IMG/VR virus record: IMGVR_UViG_3300025732_001973
Span: 1 to 21,412 of that record
DNA: 21,412 bases
Source of the DNA: a virus
Strand: one strand, 5' to 3'
The position numbers were made by a program, and so were the translations under genes. The notes under the pieces were generated by a model, which saw only the letters and a list, made by a program, of their open reading frames with translations, was not told where the DNA came from and did not search any database. This document shows positions 1-6,806 of the stretch, in pieces (positions within the stretch are counted from its first letter, which is position 1; the number at the start of each line of letters is the position of its first letter).

Positions 1-1
1 T

Positions 2-64
2 GGTGCTACATGTATAAAAATTGATACAAACACCTGGATTTTAATTGGTGATTTGACGGCTTAG
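2..64 (+). CDS. C-terminal end of a phage fibre/collar protein (partial)
   Basis: This is an open frame running in from the left edge to a TAG at 62-64. The last residues read NTWILIGDLTA. The complete fibre protein at 7322-8755 ends in NTWIVTGDLTA, so the two share the same C-terminal module and this fragment is the end of a paralogous or module-sharing fibre. The stop codon overlaps the Shine-Dalgarno sequence (AGGGGA, 63-68) of the next gene. In both places the fibre is followed directly by a gene for a Hint-domain protein. Only about 20 residues are visible, so the rest of the protein is unknown. Confidence 0.75.
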   Translation, partial: GATCIKIDTNTWILIGDLTA

Positions 65-72
65 GGGATCTA

Positions 73-1512
73 ATGCTCGGATTTTTAGGTAAATGGGCTG
101 GATCAAAGGGTATGGCAAAGATGCCAGACCTTTCAGGACTTACAAGACAAGAAGCAAAAGATGCTATTGAGGCTGCAGGCTTTAAGTTTAGAAATGAAAC
201 TGAAAAAACAGATAATGATGGAGCCAATTCATCTAATAATGGTAAGATCAAGAGTCAATCAAAATCAAAAGATGAACTTTTAGACTACGAAACTGAAATT
301 GATTTTGAATATTATACATATATTCAAAACACACAAAATACACAAAATGTTCAGAATACTCAAGCAACACAGAATACTCAAAACGTGCAAAATGTACAGA
401 ATACCCAGGCCACTCAAAATACACAAAACGTTCAAAATACAGCATCAACATACTGGAGCGCATGGGAAGACTTTGGGCCATATGAAATTGAAACTGGTTG
501 TGACGGAACCTACACAACATTTGAAATTGGTATAACTCAGTTATCTTTTGAATACTACACTGGAACCACAACATGGACCTATGGAGTAAAAAGCCAAAAG
601 AAACCAGGAAGCGTTTCAACAAACTCTGCACAAGTAGATGGCAAGTGTGGCTATGTTTCTCAAAATACCCAGAATACACAGAATACACAAAATACCCAGA
701 ACACACAAAATACACAAAACACTGTTTGTTTAGAAGACTATATTCCGTCTGGAACAGTTTATCGTTCAGAGTGTTGTGGAAATGCGGTAAAACTAAGATA
801 TGTTGATTGTAATGGTCAATTAACTAATACATATACTTATGAATGTATTAGCCAGTGTTATGCACAAGATACACAAAATACACAGAACACTCAAAATACC
901 CAAAATACACAGAACACTCAGAATACCCAGAATACTCAGAACACCCAAAATACACAAAATACACAAAATACTCAAGCAACACAAAACACTCAGGCTACTC
1001 AGAATACACAAAATTCTGGTGGTGGAGGTTATGGAGGATGCTTTGTTTACGGAACGAAGGTTTTATTGGCAGACGGTACATGGAAGAATGTAGAAAATTT
1101 ACAAATTGGAGACGAACTAAGATCACTATCAATTCCAGATCTTCCATTAGAAGAAAATCCTACATACTTTAACACCTGGTCTACAGATAATATTAATGAC
1201 ATTTCATATTCAACAACATTTGTTACAAATACAAAGCATGATGGGTATACATCTTATTATAAGATCAATGATTCTATCGAGGTAACGTTTGAGCACTATG
1301 TTTTTGCTAAAAAGAACGGTACTTGGGCATTTAGACAGGTACAGTCATTAGCAATCGGTGATAGCATTTTGAATGAAGATTGTGATGTAGTGGATATTAC
1401 ATCCATTGAAATTATTGATGGTGTTGTACAGACAGTAAATATTGACACAGAAATCAGTGACGTTTACTTTGTTCAAGGGATGCTTGCCCACAACTTTATG
1501 ATAGCCAAGTAA
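73..1512 (+). CDS. Modular surface protein: PASTA-like domain, NTQ repeats, Cys modules, C-terminal Hint domain
   Basis: A 479-aa protein with SD AGGGGA about 4 nt before the ATG. A short Gly/Lys N-terminus is followed by a PASTA-like domain (about 17-83: MPDLSGLTRQEAKDAIEAAG, then a SQS segment and a beta-strand end). Three NTQ/NVQ/ATQ tripeptide-repeat linkers (86-123, 197-217, 266-314) separate a roughly 73-aa module with Cys143 and Cys192 from a roughly 50-aa module rich in Cys (219, 234, 235, 246, 258, 262). A GSG-type linker leads to a Hint domain (323-474): Cys323 at its first position, block B TFEH (Thr405, His408) and a C-terminal block ending LAHN (His473, Asn474). Only FMIAK follows, so there is no Cys/Ser/Thr at the +1 position and ordinary protein splicing is not expected; self-cleavage or ligation as in Hedgehog or bacterial intein-like domains is more likely (inference). 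It is probably a virion surface or host-binding protein. Target and processing are unknown. Confidence 0.85.
   Translation: MLGFLGKWAGSKGMAKMPDLSGLTRQEAKDAIEAAGFKFRNETEKTDNDGANSSNNGKIKSQSKSKDELLDYETEIDFEYYTYIQNTQNTQNVQNTQATQNTQNVQNVQNTQATQNTQNVQNTASTYWSAWEDFGPYEIETGCDGTYTTFEIGITQLSFEYYTGTTTWTYGVKSQKKPGSVSTNSAQVDGKCGYVSQNTQNTQNTQNTQNTQNTQNTVCLEDYIPSGTVYRSECCGNAVKLRYVDCNGQLTNTYTYECISQCYAQDTQNTQNTQNTQNTQNTQNTQNTQNTQNTQNTQNTQATQNTQATQNTQNSGGGGYGGCFVYGTKVLLADGTWKNVENLQIGDELRSLSIPDLPLEENPTYFNTWSTDNINDISYSTTFVTNTKHDGYTSYYKINDSIEVTFEHYVFAKKNGTWAFRQVQSLAIGDSILNEDCDVVDITSIEIIDGVVQTVNIDTEISDVYFVQGMLAHNFMIAK
328..441 (+). repeat. NTQ tripeptide-coding repeat, block 1
   Basis: Nine-base repeats encode N-T-Q, N-V-Q and A-T-Q triplets (residues 86-123 of the protein starting at 73). 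Third codon positions vary freely (aca/acc/act, caa/cag, aat/aac) while the amino acids are kept, which points to selection on the protein rather than very recent DNA slippage. Confidence 0.9.
661..723 (+). repeat. NTQ tripeptide-coding repeat, block 2
   Basis: About seven near-perfect Q-N-T units (residues 197-217), linking the two Cys-containing modules of the same protein. As in block 1, codons for Thr, Asn and Gln alternate between synonymous forms. Confidence 0.9.
868..1014 (+). repeat. NTQ tripeptide-coding repeat, block 3
   Basis: The longest block (residues 266-314, about 16 triplets), mostly N-T-Q with two A-T-Q units near its end. It connects the Cys-rich module to the glycine linker in front of the Hint domain. 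Confidence 0.9.
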
Positions 1513-1524
1513 CGGAGATATAAA

Positions 1525-2115
1525 ATGAAAAAAGAAATATTAGATGATAGGATAGTTGCCTATACAGATTTTATCGATAATCCCATGTCATTAGTTGATG
1601 ATATTAATGAGTTACGTGCTAAATATAATCTACCATTTGTACCAAGTACAATTAATAATTATGAAATTGATCATGAAAAAATATCATCTTCTGCATTTTG
1701 GCTTCATGAGCACCCCACAGATTATTCTGTTGGACCAGATTTTACAAAAGATAAACAAGCCCTAAATGCAAAGATTGATCGAGTAATATTTGAGCCATCA
1801 ATTGACTACGTAAAAACTTATTCACCAGGAATATCTAGCCGTGAGCGTTGGGGTTTAATTCGTTATGATGGAGAACAATTTATTACCTGGCATACTGATG
1901 GAAACGATTCAAACAAACGTAAGGTTTCTTTTGTTTTTTATTTAAACGATGATTATGAAGGTGGAGAGATTGAATTTAAGGACTTTGCAGGGCAAAAGCC
2001 ATACAAACCTAAAGCAGGTACCCTGTTAATGTTTCCATCGTATCCAGAGTACCTGCATAGGGTAGTTCCAGTAGTTAGTGGAACTAAGTATGTATTTATT
2101 TCTTTTGCTGTTTAA
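1525..2115 (+). CDS. 2OG-Fe(II) oxygenase, prolyl-4-hydroxylase-like
   Basis: A 196-aa protein with SD GGAG 7 nt before the ATG, 12 nt after the Hint gene and so probably cotranscribed with it. The C-terminal half has the double-stranded beta-helix signature of the P4H-like family: His123-Thr-Asp125 (HxD), distal His178 (YLHRV) and Lys188 in SGTKY, the position that binds 2-oxoglutarate in prolyl hydroxylases. YLNDDYEGGEIEF and AGTLLMFPS are typical strands of the fold. The expected reaction is hydroxylation of an amino-acid side chain (or another substrate) with 2-oxoglutarate and O2, in the cytoplasm. The substrate is unknown; position suggests a virion protein such as the preceding repeat protein (inference). 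Its stop overlaps that of the converging lysin gene (TTAA, 2112-2115). Confidence 0.85.
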   Translation: MKKEILDDRIVAYTDFIDNPMSLVDDINELRAKYNLPFVPSTINNYEIDHEKISSSAFWLHEHPTDYSVGPDFTKDKQALNAKIDRVIFEPSIDYVKTYSPGISSRERWGLIRYDGEQFITWHTDGNDSNKRKVSFVFYLNDDYEGGEIEFKDFAGQKPYKPKAGTLLMFPSYPEYLHRVVPVVSGTKYVFISFAV

Positions 2116-2669
2116 TTTGGAAATTGTTTCATTAACTGCTTTGTTTTTGCAGTGATTCCGTGCCAAGCCGTCCAGTTTTTTCCACCTTGGGACATATAGA
2201 ATGCAATCTCTGCATTTAAAACTGGATTAAAAAGTTCTGCATTTGCTGTTAGTTCAAACTTGTCTCTTCTATCTGGACCAAGATCACCAATCATATTTAT
2301 TTGGAATAGCCCATAAGAACTGTCACCAGTTCTAGTGCTATTGTTAAAGGCATGTGGTCGTCCACCAGATTCTTTCTTAGCAACTGCCCAAGCCTCAACT
2401 AGATTTTGTCCACGGAAGCCCACACCCCATAGCAATTCCTTGAGTTGTAGGTCAGTAAGAGAAAATGCATTTTTATATTTTTCTAAAATGTTTTCTGCCT
2501 TAGAAACACTTAAAGCCTCTTGCGAGGCTACAGGCGCAACTGAAGGCTGATTCGTACTTAAATTATTAGTCACATCCGCTGCGTTTGCGGTATTTGACCA
2601 TACAGCAAACATAACTAGAATGCTGAGTATCCCAATGATTTGCTTCTTTTCGTTCATAAAGTTCATCAT
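2112..2669 (-). CDS. Secreted lysozyme/lytic transglycosylase-like lysin
   Basis: The only reverse-strand gene, 185 aa. The start was chosen at 2669 because AAGGAGG (2675-2681) lies 5 nt upstream; an in-frame ATG at 2696 has no such site. Residues 1-30 form a signal peptide: Lys-containing N-end, hydrophobic core IIGILSILVMFAVW, and a probable cleavage after ANA. A Ser/Thr/Pro-rich stretch (about 35-55) and a helical segment precede the transglycosylase-like domain (about 88-172), with candidate catalytic Glu100 in AKKESGG followed by DSSYGLFQIN and, later, SQGGKNWTAWHG, a pattern typical of transglycosylases in actinophages. It should cleave peptidoglycan glycan strands outside the membrane, which suggests a Gram-positive-type host. 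Export by the signal peptide means it may not need a holin. It has its own promoter. Confidence 0.85.
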   Translation of the reverse strand: MMNFMNEKKQIIGILSILVMFAVWSNTANAADVTNNLSTNQPSVAPVASQEALSVSKAENILEKYKNAFSLTDLQLKELLWGVGFRGQNLVEAWAVAKKESGGRPHAFNNSTRTGDSSYGLFQINMIGDLGPDRRDKFELTANAELFNPVLNAEIAFYMSQGGKNWTAWHGITAKTKQLMKQFPN

Positions 2670-2690
2670 AGTTTCCTCCTTAGAAACATA

Positions 2691-2712
2691 AAACACCTTT
2701 TTAGGGGTGTTT
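2691..2712 (-). other. Leader hairpin of the lysin mRNA
   Basis: AAACACC (2691-2697) pairs with GGTGTTT (2706-2712), extendable by two G-U pairs to a four-base loop. Given the promoter at 2724-2753 (minus strand), the hairpin starts a few nucleotides after the predicted transcription start and upstream of the SD, so it may protect the 5' end. No U-tract follows in either direction, so it is not a good terminator. Confidence 0.55.
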
Positions 2713-2723
2713 ACTTACTGTTT

Positions 2724-2753
2724 AGTATAACATCATTTGGATTCCATTGTCAA
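2724..2753 (-). promoter_or_regulatory. Near-consensus sigma70-type promoter for the lysin
   Basis: On the minus strand, TTGACA (2753-2748), an 18-nt spacer and TATACT (2729-2724), preceded by TGT to form an extended -10. The predicted start is near 2717, giving a leader of about 48 nt that contains a hairpin and a strong SD. This is the best promoter in the window. Confidence 0.8.
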
Positions 2754-2769
2754 CTACTAAAATGAAATA

Positions 2770-2778
2770 TGGTATAAT
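2770..2778 (+). promoter_or_regulatory. Extended -10 promoter of the 2788 gene
   Basis: TGG followed by TATAAT (2773-2778). The ATG at 2788 comes 9 nt after the -10 box, so transcription should start within about three bases of the start codon and no SD is present. The -35 region (TTGTCA, 2747-2752, or TCAACT) overlaps the -35 of the divergent lysin promoter. Confidence 0.7.
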
Positions 2779-2787
2779 GAAAACACT

Positions 2788-3318
2788 ATGCCTGAAGTGT
2801 CATCTAACTTTCAAATGCCCTATCCAGTAGCAAATGATCCAGTTAACGTGCATGGAGACATTAAAAATCTTGTAGATAGATTAAATGTTATCCTTCCACC
2901 ACTTGGCATATCAGCATTTCAATTAGAGGTAGTTAATGTGACAGAAGTCACAATTCCAGCAGGGTATCCAGTATATATAACAGGATATTCAAATACATCA
3001 AACAAATCAACAGTAGAACCATCTCTTCCAAGTACAACAAAGCCAGTTCTTGGAATTACAAAATCAAGCATTACCCCAAATAATAGTGGAACAGTTGTTG
3101 TGGCAGGAGTTCTTGAAGGTGTTAATACATCTGCATTTCAAAATGGAGATGTTTTGTATGTAAAGGCTGGAGGAGGTTTGACTAATGTTAGGCCTGAAGG
3201 TGGATCTGGAGCAGTAGGAGTTGTTGCACATGCAGAGACTGCAGTCAACAATGGCATTATAATTGTAGAAGCAAAAGGGAACGGTACTTGGGGAGCATTA
3301 AAAGATGGTCTCGCATAA
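2788..3318 (+). CDS. Phage fibre/decoration-type beta protein
   Basis: A 176-aa protein with no SD; its start is fixed by the -10 box just upstream. An N-terminal segment (PVANDPVNVHGDIKNLVDRL) is followed by a beta-rich domain (about 45-170) of the kind seen in phage fibre and neck proteins: VTIPAGYPVYITGY, then KPVLGITKSSI, then GTVVVAGVLEGVNTSAFQ, a GDVLYV strand and GAVGVV. This pattern of a value, its origin and a later shift is common in tail-fibre attachment domains. It begins the fibre gene cluster and is probably structural, near the baseplate or collar. No enzymatic motif is visible. The family assignment rests on remembered similarity only. Confidence 0.6.
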   Translation: MPEVSSNFQMPYPVANDPVNVHGDIKNLVDRLNVILPPLGISAFQLEVVNVTEVTIPAGYPVYITGYSNTSNKSTVEPSLPSTTKPVLGITKSSITPNNSGTVVVAGVLEGVNTSAFQNGDVLYVKAGGGLTNVRPEGGSGAVGVVAHAETAVNNGIIIVEAKGNGTWGALKDGLA

Positions 3319-3325
3319 TCGTTAA

Positions 3326-3334
3326 TGGTATAAT
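3326..3334 (+). promoter_or_regulatory. Extended -10 promoter, leaderless start at 3341
   Basis: TGG followed by TATAAT (3329-3334), then exactly 6 nt and ATG at 3341. A start 7 nt after the -10 box would fall on the A of the ATG, so the mRNA is predicted to be leaderless. No SD is present. Confidence 0.7.
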
Positions 3335-3340
3335 TAAACT

Positions 3341-3745
3341 ATGGTCACACTAAGAACAACTACAGTAACATCAACACAAGCAACTAACGCTGCTGGTGAA
3401 ATTCCTGTTGGTGCAATTCCACCAAAGGTAAGATGGACTGTTGTTAAGGGAGATAGTGCATCATTTAGAATTTATGTTGAGGATGATACTGCAAATGCAA
3501 TTGATCCAACAGATTATAATATCAAAGCAGACTTCCGAAGAGGAACTCAGTTGTTATTTTCAACAACACCAGAAAAAACAGAATTTGATGGCAGTGGTGA
3601 ATTTACAGTTTACCTAACTCCAGCACAATGTAAGCAACTAGCAACAAATGATCTTTTTGACGTTCAATTATCTGATGCAGTAGTTGTTTGGACTGTGTGT
3701 AGAGGAGTTATGACAGTTATTGATGAAGTAACTGATCGTGAATAA
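3341..3745 (+). CDS. Small baseplate/fibre-associated protein, family not recognised
   Basis: A 134-aa protein starting directly behind a -10 box. The N-terminal 30 residues are Thr/Ala-rich and probably flexible. The remainder alternates short beta strands (WTVVKGDSASFRIYVED, YNIKADFRRGTQLLF, GEFTVYLTPAQ, VVWTVCRGVMTVI), a layout that resembles the N-terminal domains of baseplate upper or fibre-anchoring proteins that take a polynomial-like input segment. That comparison is weak. Its stop shares one base with the next start (TAATG at 3743-3747), so the two genes are translationally coupled. Function unknown; a structural role is inferred from the fibre genes on both sides. Confidence 0.6.
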   Translation: MVTLRTTTVTSTQATNAAGEIPVGAIPPKVRWTVVKGDSASFRIYVEDDTANAIDPTDYNIKADFRRGTQLLFSTTPEKTEFDGSGEFTVYLTPAQCKQLATNDLFDVQLSDAVVVWTVCRGVMTVIDEVTDRE

Positions 3746-4002
3746 TGGCAAAACAATCATTTAAAAATATAAGTGGCGCAACTTTAATTGGATTAGCAAC
3801 ATTAAATCCAATTGGTGAAATTACAAATCTTGATGGAAGATATGTAGAAGTAGAATTAGCACAAGCACCAAAAAAGGTATTAGTTAATGAACACTTACCT
3901 TTTAAACTTAGAATTTCCAATGTAGTCCTTGACGGATATACAAGGAAAAATCCAGCAGGAATCGGAGTGGCAATTATTGGACACAGCAATTATATTCTGT
4001 GA
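3745..4002 (+). CDS. Small uncharacterised phage protein
   Basis: An 85-aa protein starting in a TAATG overlap with the preceding gene and without its own promoter, so it depends on readthrough or reinitiation. It looks like a single beta-rich domain: an ISGATLIGLATLNP strand-turn-strand, GRYVEVELAQAPKKV, then LPFKLRISNVVLDGY. There is no signal peptide, membrane segment, Cys pair or known catalytic motif. The location between fibre-type genes suggests a small structural or assembly protein. I do not recognise the family. Confidence 0.6.
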   Translation: MAKQSFKNISGATLIGLATLNPIGEITNLDGRYVEVELAQAPKKVLVNEHLPFKLRISNVVLDGYTRKNPAGIGVAIIGHSNYIL

Positions 4003-4009
4003 AAAATAA

Positions 4010-4018
4010 TGCTATAAT
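4010..4018 (+). promoter_or_regulatory. Extended -10 promoter, leaderless start at 4025
   Basis: TGC followed by TATAAT (4013-4018), 6 nt (tcaatc) and ATG at 4025. The geometry is identical to the site at 3326-3334, and again there is no SD. Confidence 0.7.
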
Positions 4019-4024
4019 TCAATC

Positions 4025-4471
4025 ATGGCAAAGTTATCCCTATCTACAGTCAAGAATAAGTTTCAAACTGGTGATCGTCCAACACAGGAAGATTACGAAG
4101 ACTTAATTGACTCAGCATCTGCTCAAGCAACAGACCTTGGTACAGCAGGTAATAATGAAAATACAGTACAAGGAATAGAGAACGCTACAGTAATCGATAA
4201 CTTTAGCGCAACAGAGTGGCGTATGGTCAAGTACCTTGTTTCTCTATCCATGACAGCATCAGGCAACAATAAGTTCTATGCTACAGAAATCACAATTTTA
4301 GTTGACGGATCTAATATTAACGTCAGCGAATACGGCACAATAGACAATGATGGGAATATTGGCACCATTAGCGTCTCACGGACTGGAAATACCGTGGCTT
4401 TAACAGTCACTCCAGATCCTGCAATTACGCCAGTCACAGCACGTTATGCACGTATTGGACTTAAGGCATAA
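4025..4471 (+). CDS. Fibre-type protein with a T4-like attachment helix and beta C-domain
   Basis: A 148-aa protein. The N-terminus (FQTGDRPTQEDYEDLIDS, about 12-29) is the short motif that precedes many phage fibre proteins. The C-terminal domain (about 62-148) resembles the C-terminal domain of the 766-aa fibre encoded just downstream: both contain a conserved core with an E-I/V-strand-D-G pattern, an EY motif and a later G-I/L-G-x-I segment. The two proteins thus share a distal module, here on a minimal shaft. It is probably a short fibre or tip protein that assembles with its neighbours. The start is set by the -10 box at 4013-4018. Receptor unknown. Confidence 0.65.
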   Translation: MAKLSLSTVKNKFQTGDRPTQEDYEDLIDSASAQATDLGTAGNNENTVQGIENATVIDNFSATEWRMVKYLVSLSMTASGNNKFYATEITILVDGSNINVSEYGTIDNDGNIGTISVSRTGNTVALTVTPDPAITPVTARYARIGLKA

Positions 4472-4485
4472 AAAAGGAGATAAAG

Positions 4486-6786
4486 ATGGCAACAGTAAAT
4501 AAAAACTTCAAAATCAAGCAAGGTCTTATCGTTGAAGGTACAGAAGCAACAGTAAACGGTAATGATATTCTTACAAAGGCACAAGCAGATCAAGACTACA
4601 TTGTCAATCTTGCTGGTGGCGGAGCAACAACTGCTAACGAACCAAATAAGGTTGTTAAGCGTGATGCAAATGGTAATTTTGCAGCAGGAACAATTAATGC
4701 AGACCTTGTAGGTGATGTAACTGGTGACTTAACTGGTAATGCAGATACCGCAACTGCTCTTGAGACTGCTCGTACAATCGAATTGACTGGAGATGTAACT
4801 GGTTCTGCATCATTCGATGGTACTTCAAATATTCAAATTCAAGCATCACTAGATGCAGACTTTGCAACAGATGCAGAAATTGCAACAGCAAAGTCAGAAG
4901 CAATTACCGAAGCAGGAACATATACAGATACACAAATTTCTACAGAAGTTACAAACCGTAACTCTGCAATTGCTACAGCAAAGTCAGAGGCTATTTCAAC
5001 AGCATCTACAGATGCTACAAATAAGTCTAACGCTGCAGAAGCAGGTGCAAATTCATACACAGATGATGAAATTACCGCACTAGACCTTTCTTTAAAGGCA
5101 TATGCAGACCAAGCAGAATCTGACGCAATCAGCGCAGCAGCAACTGATGCAACATCAAAGGCCAATGCAGCACAGGCTGCAGCAGAAGCAACTGCCTCAG
5201 CAGATGCAACTACTAAGGCTAACGCTGCTCAAGCAGCAGCAGAAGCAACTGCAGCATTAGACGCTACCACAAAGGCCAATGCAGCACAGGCTGCAGCAGA
5301 AGCAACTGCCTCAGCAGATGCAACTAGCAAGGCAAATGCAGCACAGGCTGCAGCAGAAGCAACTGCACAGGGGTATGCAGATACAGCAGAAGCAGATGCT
5401 AAATCTTACGCAGACTCATTGATTAGCGACTCAACAACCACAACAACCAACACATGGTCAGCATACAAGATTGATGCTGAAATTGATGCAGCAGTTGCAA
5501 ATGTTGTTGGAGCAGCACCAGAACTTCTTAATACACTTGAAGAACTTGCTACAGCACTTGAGAACAACCCAGATATTATTTCTGACCTTGAAACAGTTGC
5601 AGCAGGTAAGCAAGATACACTGACACCTGGCTCAAACATTGACATTACAGGATCAACAATTTCTGTAACTGGTCTTGACTCAGCAGATATCTCAGACTTT
5701 AACACAGCAGCACTTTCTGCAACATCAGCAGCATACGATGCAGCAGGATCTGCAGATACAGCAGAAGACAATGCAATCGCTGCAGCAGCACTAGATGCAA
5801 CATCAAAGGCTGACGCAGCAGAGGCAGATGCAATCGCTGCAGCAGCACTAGATGCTACTGATAAGGCAAACACTGCATATACAAACGCAGTTGCAGCAGC
5901 AGCATCAGATGCTACTAATAAAGCAGATGCAGCAGAAGCAGCAGCAAACTCATACACAAATGCAGAAATTACACAAGAAGTTGCAGATAGAAACTCTGCG
6001 ATTTCATCAGCAATTTCTGACGAGGTAACTAATAGAAATTCTGCAATCTCTGCAGCAATTCAGCAAGAAGTTACAGACAGAGACTCTGCTATTACATTGG
6101 CAATTGGCAACCTAGATACATCAGTTGCTGATGATATTAATAATGCAATTAGCCAAGAAGTTTTCAATAGAAATGAAGCAATTGCAACAGCAGTTGACGC
6201 ACTAGATACAGATGATATCGAAGAGGGTACAAATCACCTATACTTCACAGATGCTCGTGCACAGTCTGCAGTTGCTGGTAATATTGCCACAGCAGTATCA
6301 GATGCAGTAAATGCAATCACTACAACAGATATTGAAGAAGGAACTAACCTATACTTCACAAATCAGAGAGCAATTGATGCAGTAGGTGGAAACATCAACG
6401 ACGCAATTGCTGCTGGTGATTCAAATGCTTCACCAACATATCAAGAAATTAACTTTACATGGGCAACCAAGCAAATCGGTACATATACATGGGTTCCTAA
6501 CTCAGGAGTAACTACTGTATATGAGTGGAGCGGATCACAATATCCAGCAGCAAAGTTCCTTGTAAGAGTTCGTGAGGGACAACATTCACAGGTTTCTGAG
6601 GTTCTTGTAACCAAGGATGATAATGGAAATGTTGCTATCACAGAATATGCAATCGTTCATACAAATGGAATTCTTGGAGATATCTCTGCAGGATTTGCAA
6701 ACGGTACATATTCATTGACAGTAAATGCAGTAAATAATTCAACAGAGGTTATCGTATCAGGCATGTTGCTTGCATACGGTGACTAA
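4486..6786 (+). CDS. Long tail fibre, Ala-rich repeat shaft
   Basis: A 766-aa protein with SD GGAG (4476-4479) 6 nt before the ATG. The N-terminus MATVNKNFKIKQGLIVEGT is shared with the next gene and is probably the attachment module. The region from about 80 to 520 is a very Ala-rich helical shaft built from 19-residue units (core DATxKANAAQAAAEATA) and from SYTD-type and VTNRNSAI-type units, probably a trimeric coiled coil. An APELLNTLEELATALENNPD linker is typical of phage fibres. Two DIEEGTNxLYFT repeats (about 576 and 615) are a well-known fibre motif, and the last ~125 residues form a beta tip domain related to that of the 148-aa protein before it. Its role is most likely host recognition, with the tip binding the receptor (inference). 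Confidence 0.8.
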   Translation: MATVNKNFKIKQGLIVEGTEATVNGNDILTKAQADQDYIVNLAGGGATTANEPNKVVKRDANGNFAAGTINADLVGDVTGDLTGNADTATALETARTIELTGDVTGSASFDGTSNIQIQASLDADFATDAEIATAKSEAITEAGTYTDTQISTEVTNRNSAIATAKSEAISTASTDATNKSNAAEAGANSYTDDEITALDLSLKAYADQAESDAISAAATDATSKANAAQAAAEATASADATTKANAAQAAAEATAALDATTKANAAQAAAEATASADATSKANAAQAAAEATAQGYADTAEADAKSYADSLISDSTTTTTNTWSAYKIDAEIDAAVANVVGAAPELLNTLEELATALENNPDIISDLETVAAGKQDTLTPGSNIDITGSTISVTGLDSADISDFNTAALSATSAAYDAAGSADTAEDNAIAAAALDATSKADAAEADAIAAAALDATDKANTAYTNAVAAAASDATNKADAAEAAANSYTNAEITQEVADRNSAISSAISDEVTNRNSAISAAIQQEVTDRDSAITLAIGNLDTSVADDINNAISQEVFNRNEAIATAVDALDTDDIEEGTNHLYFTDARAQSAVAGNIATAVSDAVNAITTTDIEEGTNLYFTNQRAIDAVGGNINDAIAAGDSNASPTYQEINFTWATKQIGTYTWVPNSGVTTVYEWSGSQYPAAKFLVRVREGQHSQVSEVLVTKDDNGNVAITEYAIVHTNGILGDISAGFANGTYSLTVNAVNNSTEVIVSGMLLAYGD
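5158..5390 (+). repeat. 19-codon tandem repeats in the fibre shaft
   Basis: Four copies of a 57-bp unit encode K-A-N-A-A-Q-A-A-A-E-A-T plus a variable end. Copies one and three are identical over 55 bases (5158-5212 and 5272-5326, 114 bases apart), while the copy between them has many silent changes (aacgctgctcaagcagca). A related 57-bp pair lies at about 5767-5880. Confidence 0.85.
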
Positions 6787-6806
6787 TCAAAGGTAAGGGG
6801 TAGATA

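Noticed and set aside
248-1011. Several out-of-frame open frames over the NTQ blocks on both strands
   Set aside because: Repetitive DNA keeps all frames open; these have no start signals or recognisable domains.
328-1014. Short, regularly spaced DNA repeats that could be taken for a CRISPR-like array
   Set aside because: The 9-base period lies entirely in frame inside a coding gene, repeats are contiguous without unique spacers, and the variation is silent.
1039-1494. True intein inserted in a phage gene
   Set aside because: There is no substantial C-terminal extein and no Cys/Ser/Thr after the final Asn, so splicing is not expected. The same holds for 9648-10133.
2691-2712. Rho-independent terminator between the lysin and fibre genes
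   Set aside because: The 7-9 bp stem is not followed by a U-tract in either direction; it lies in the lysin leader.
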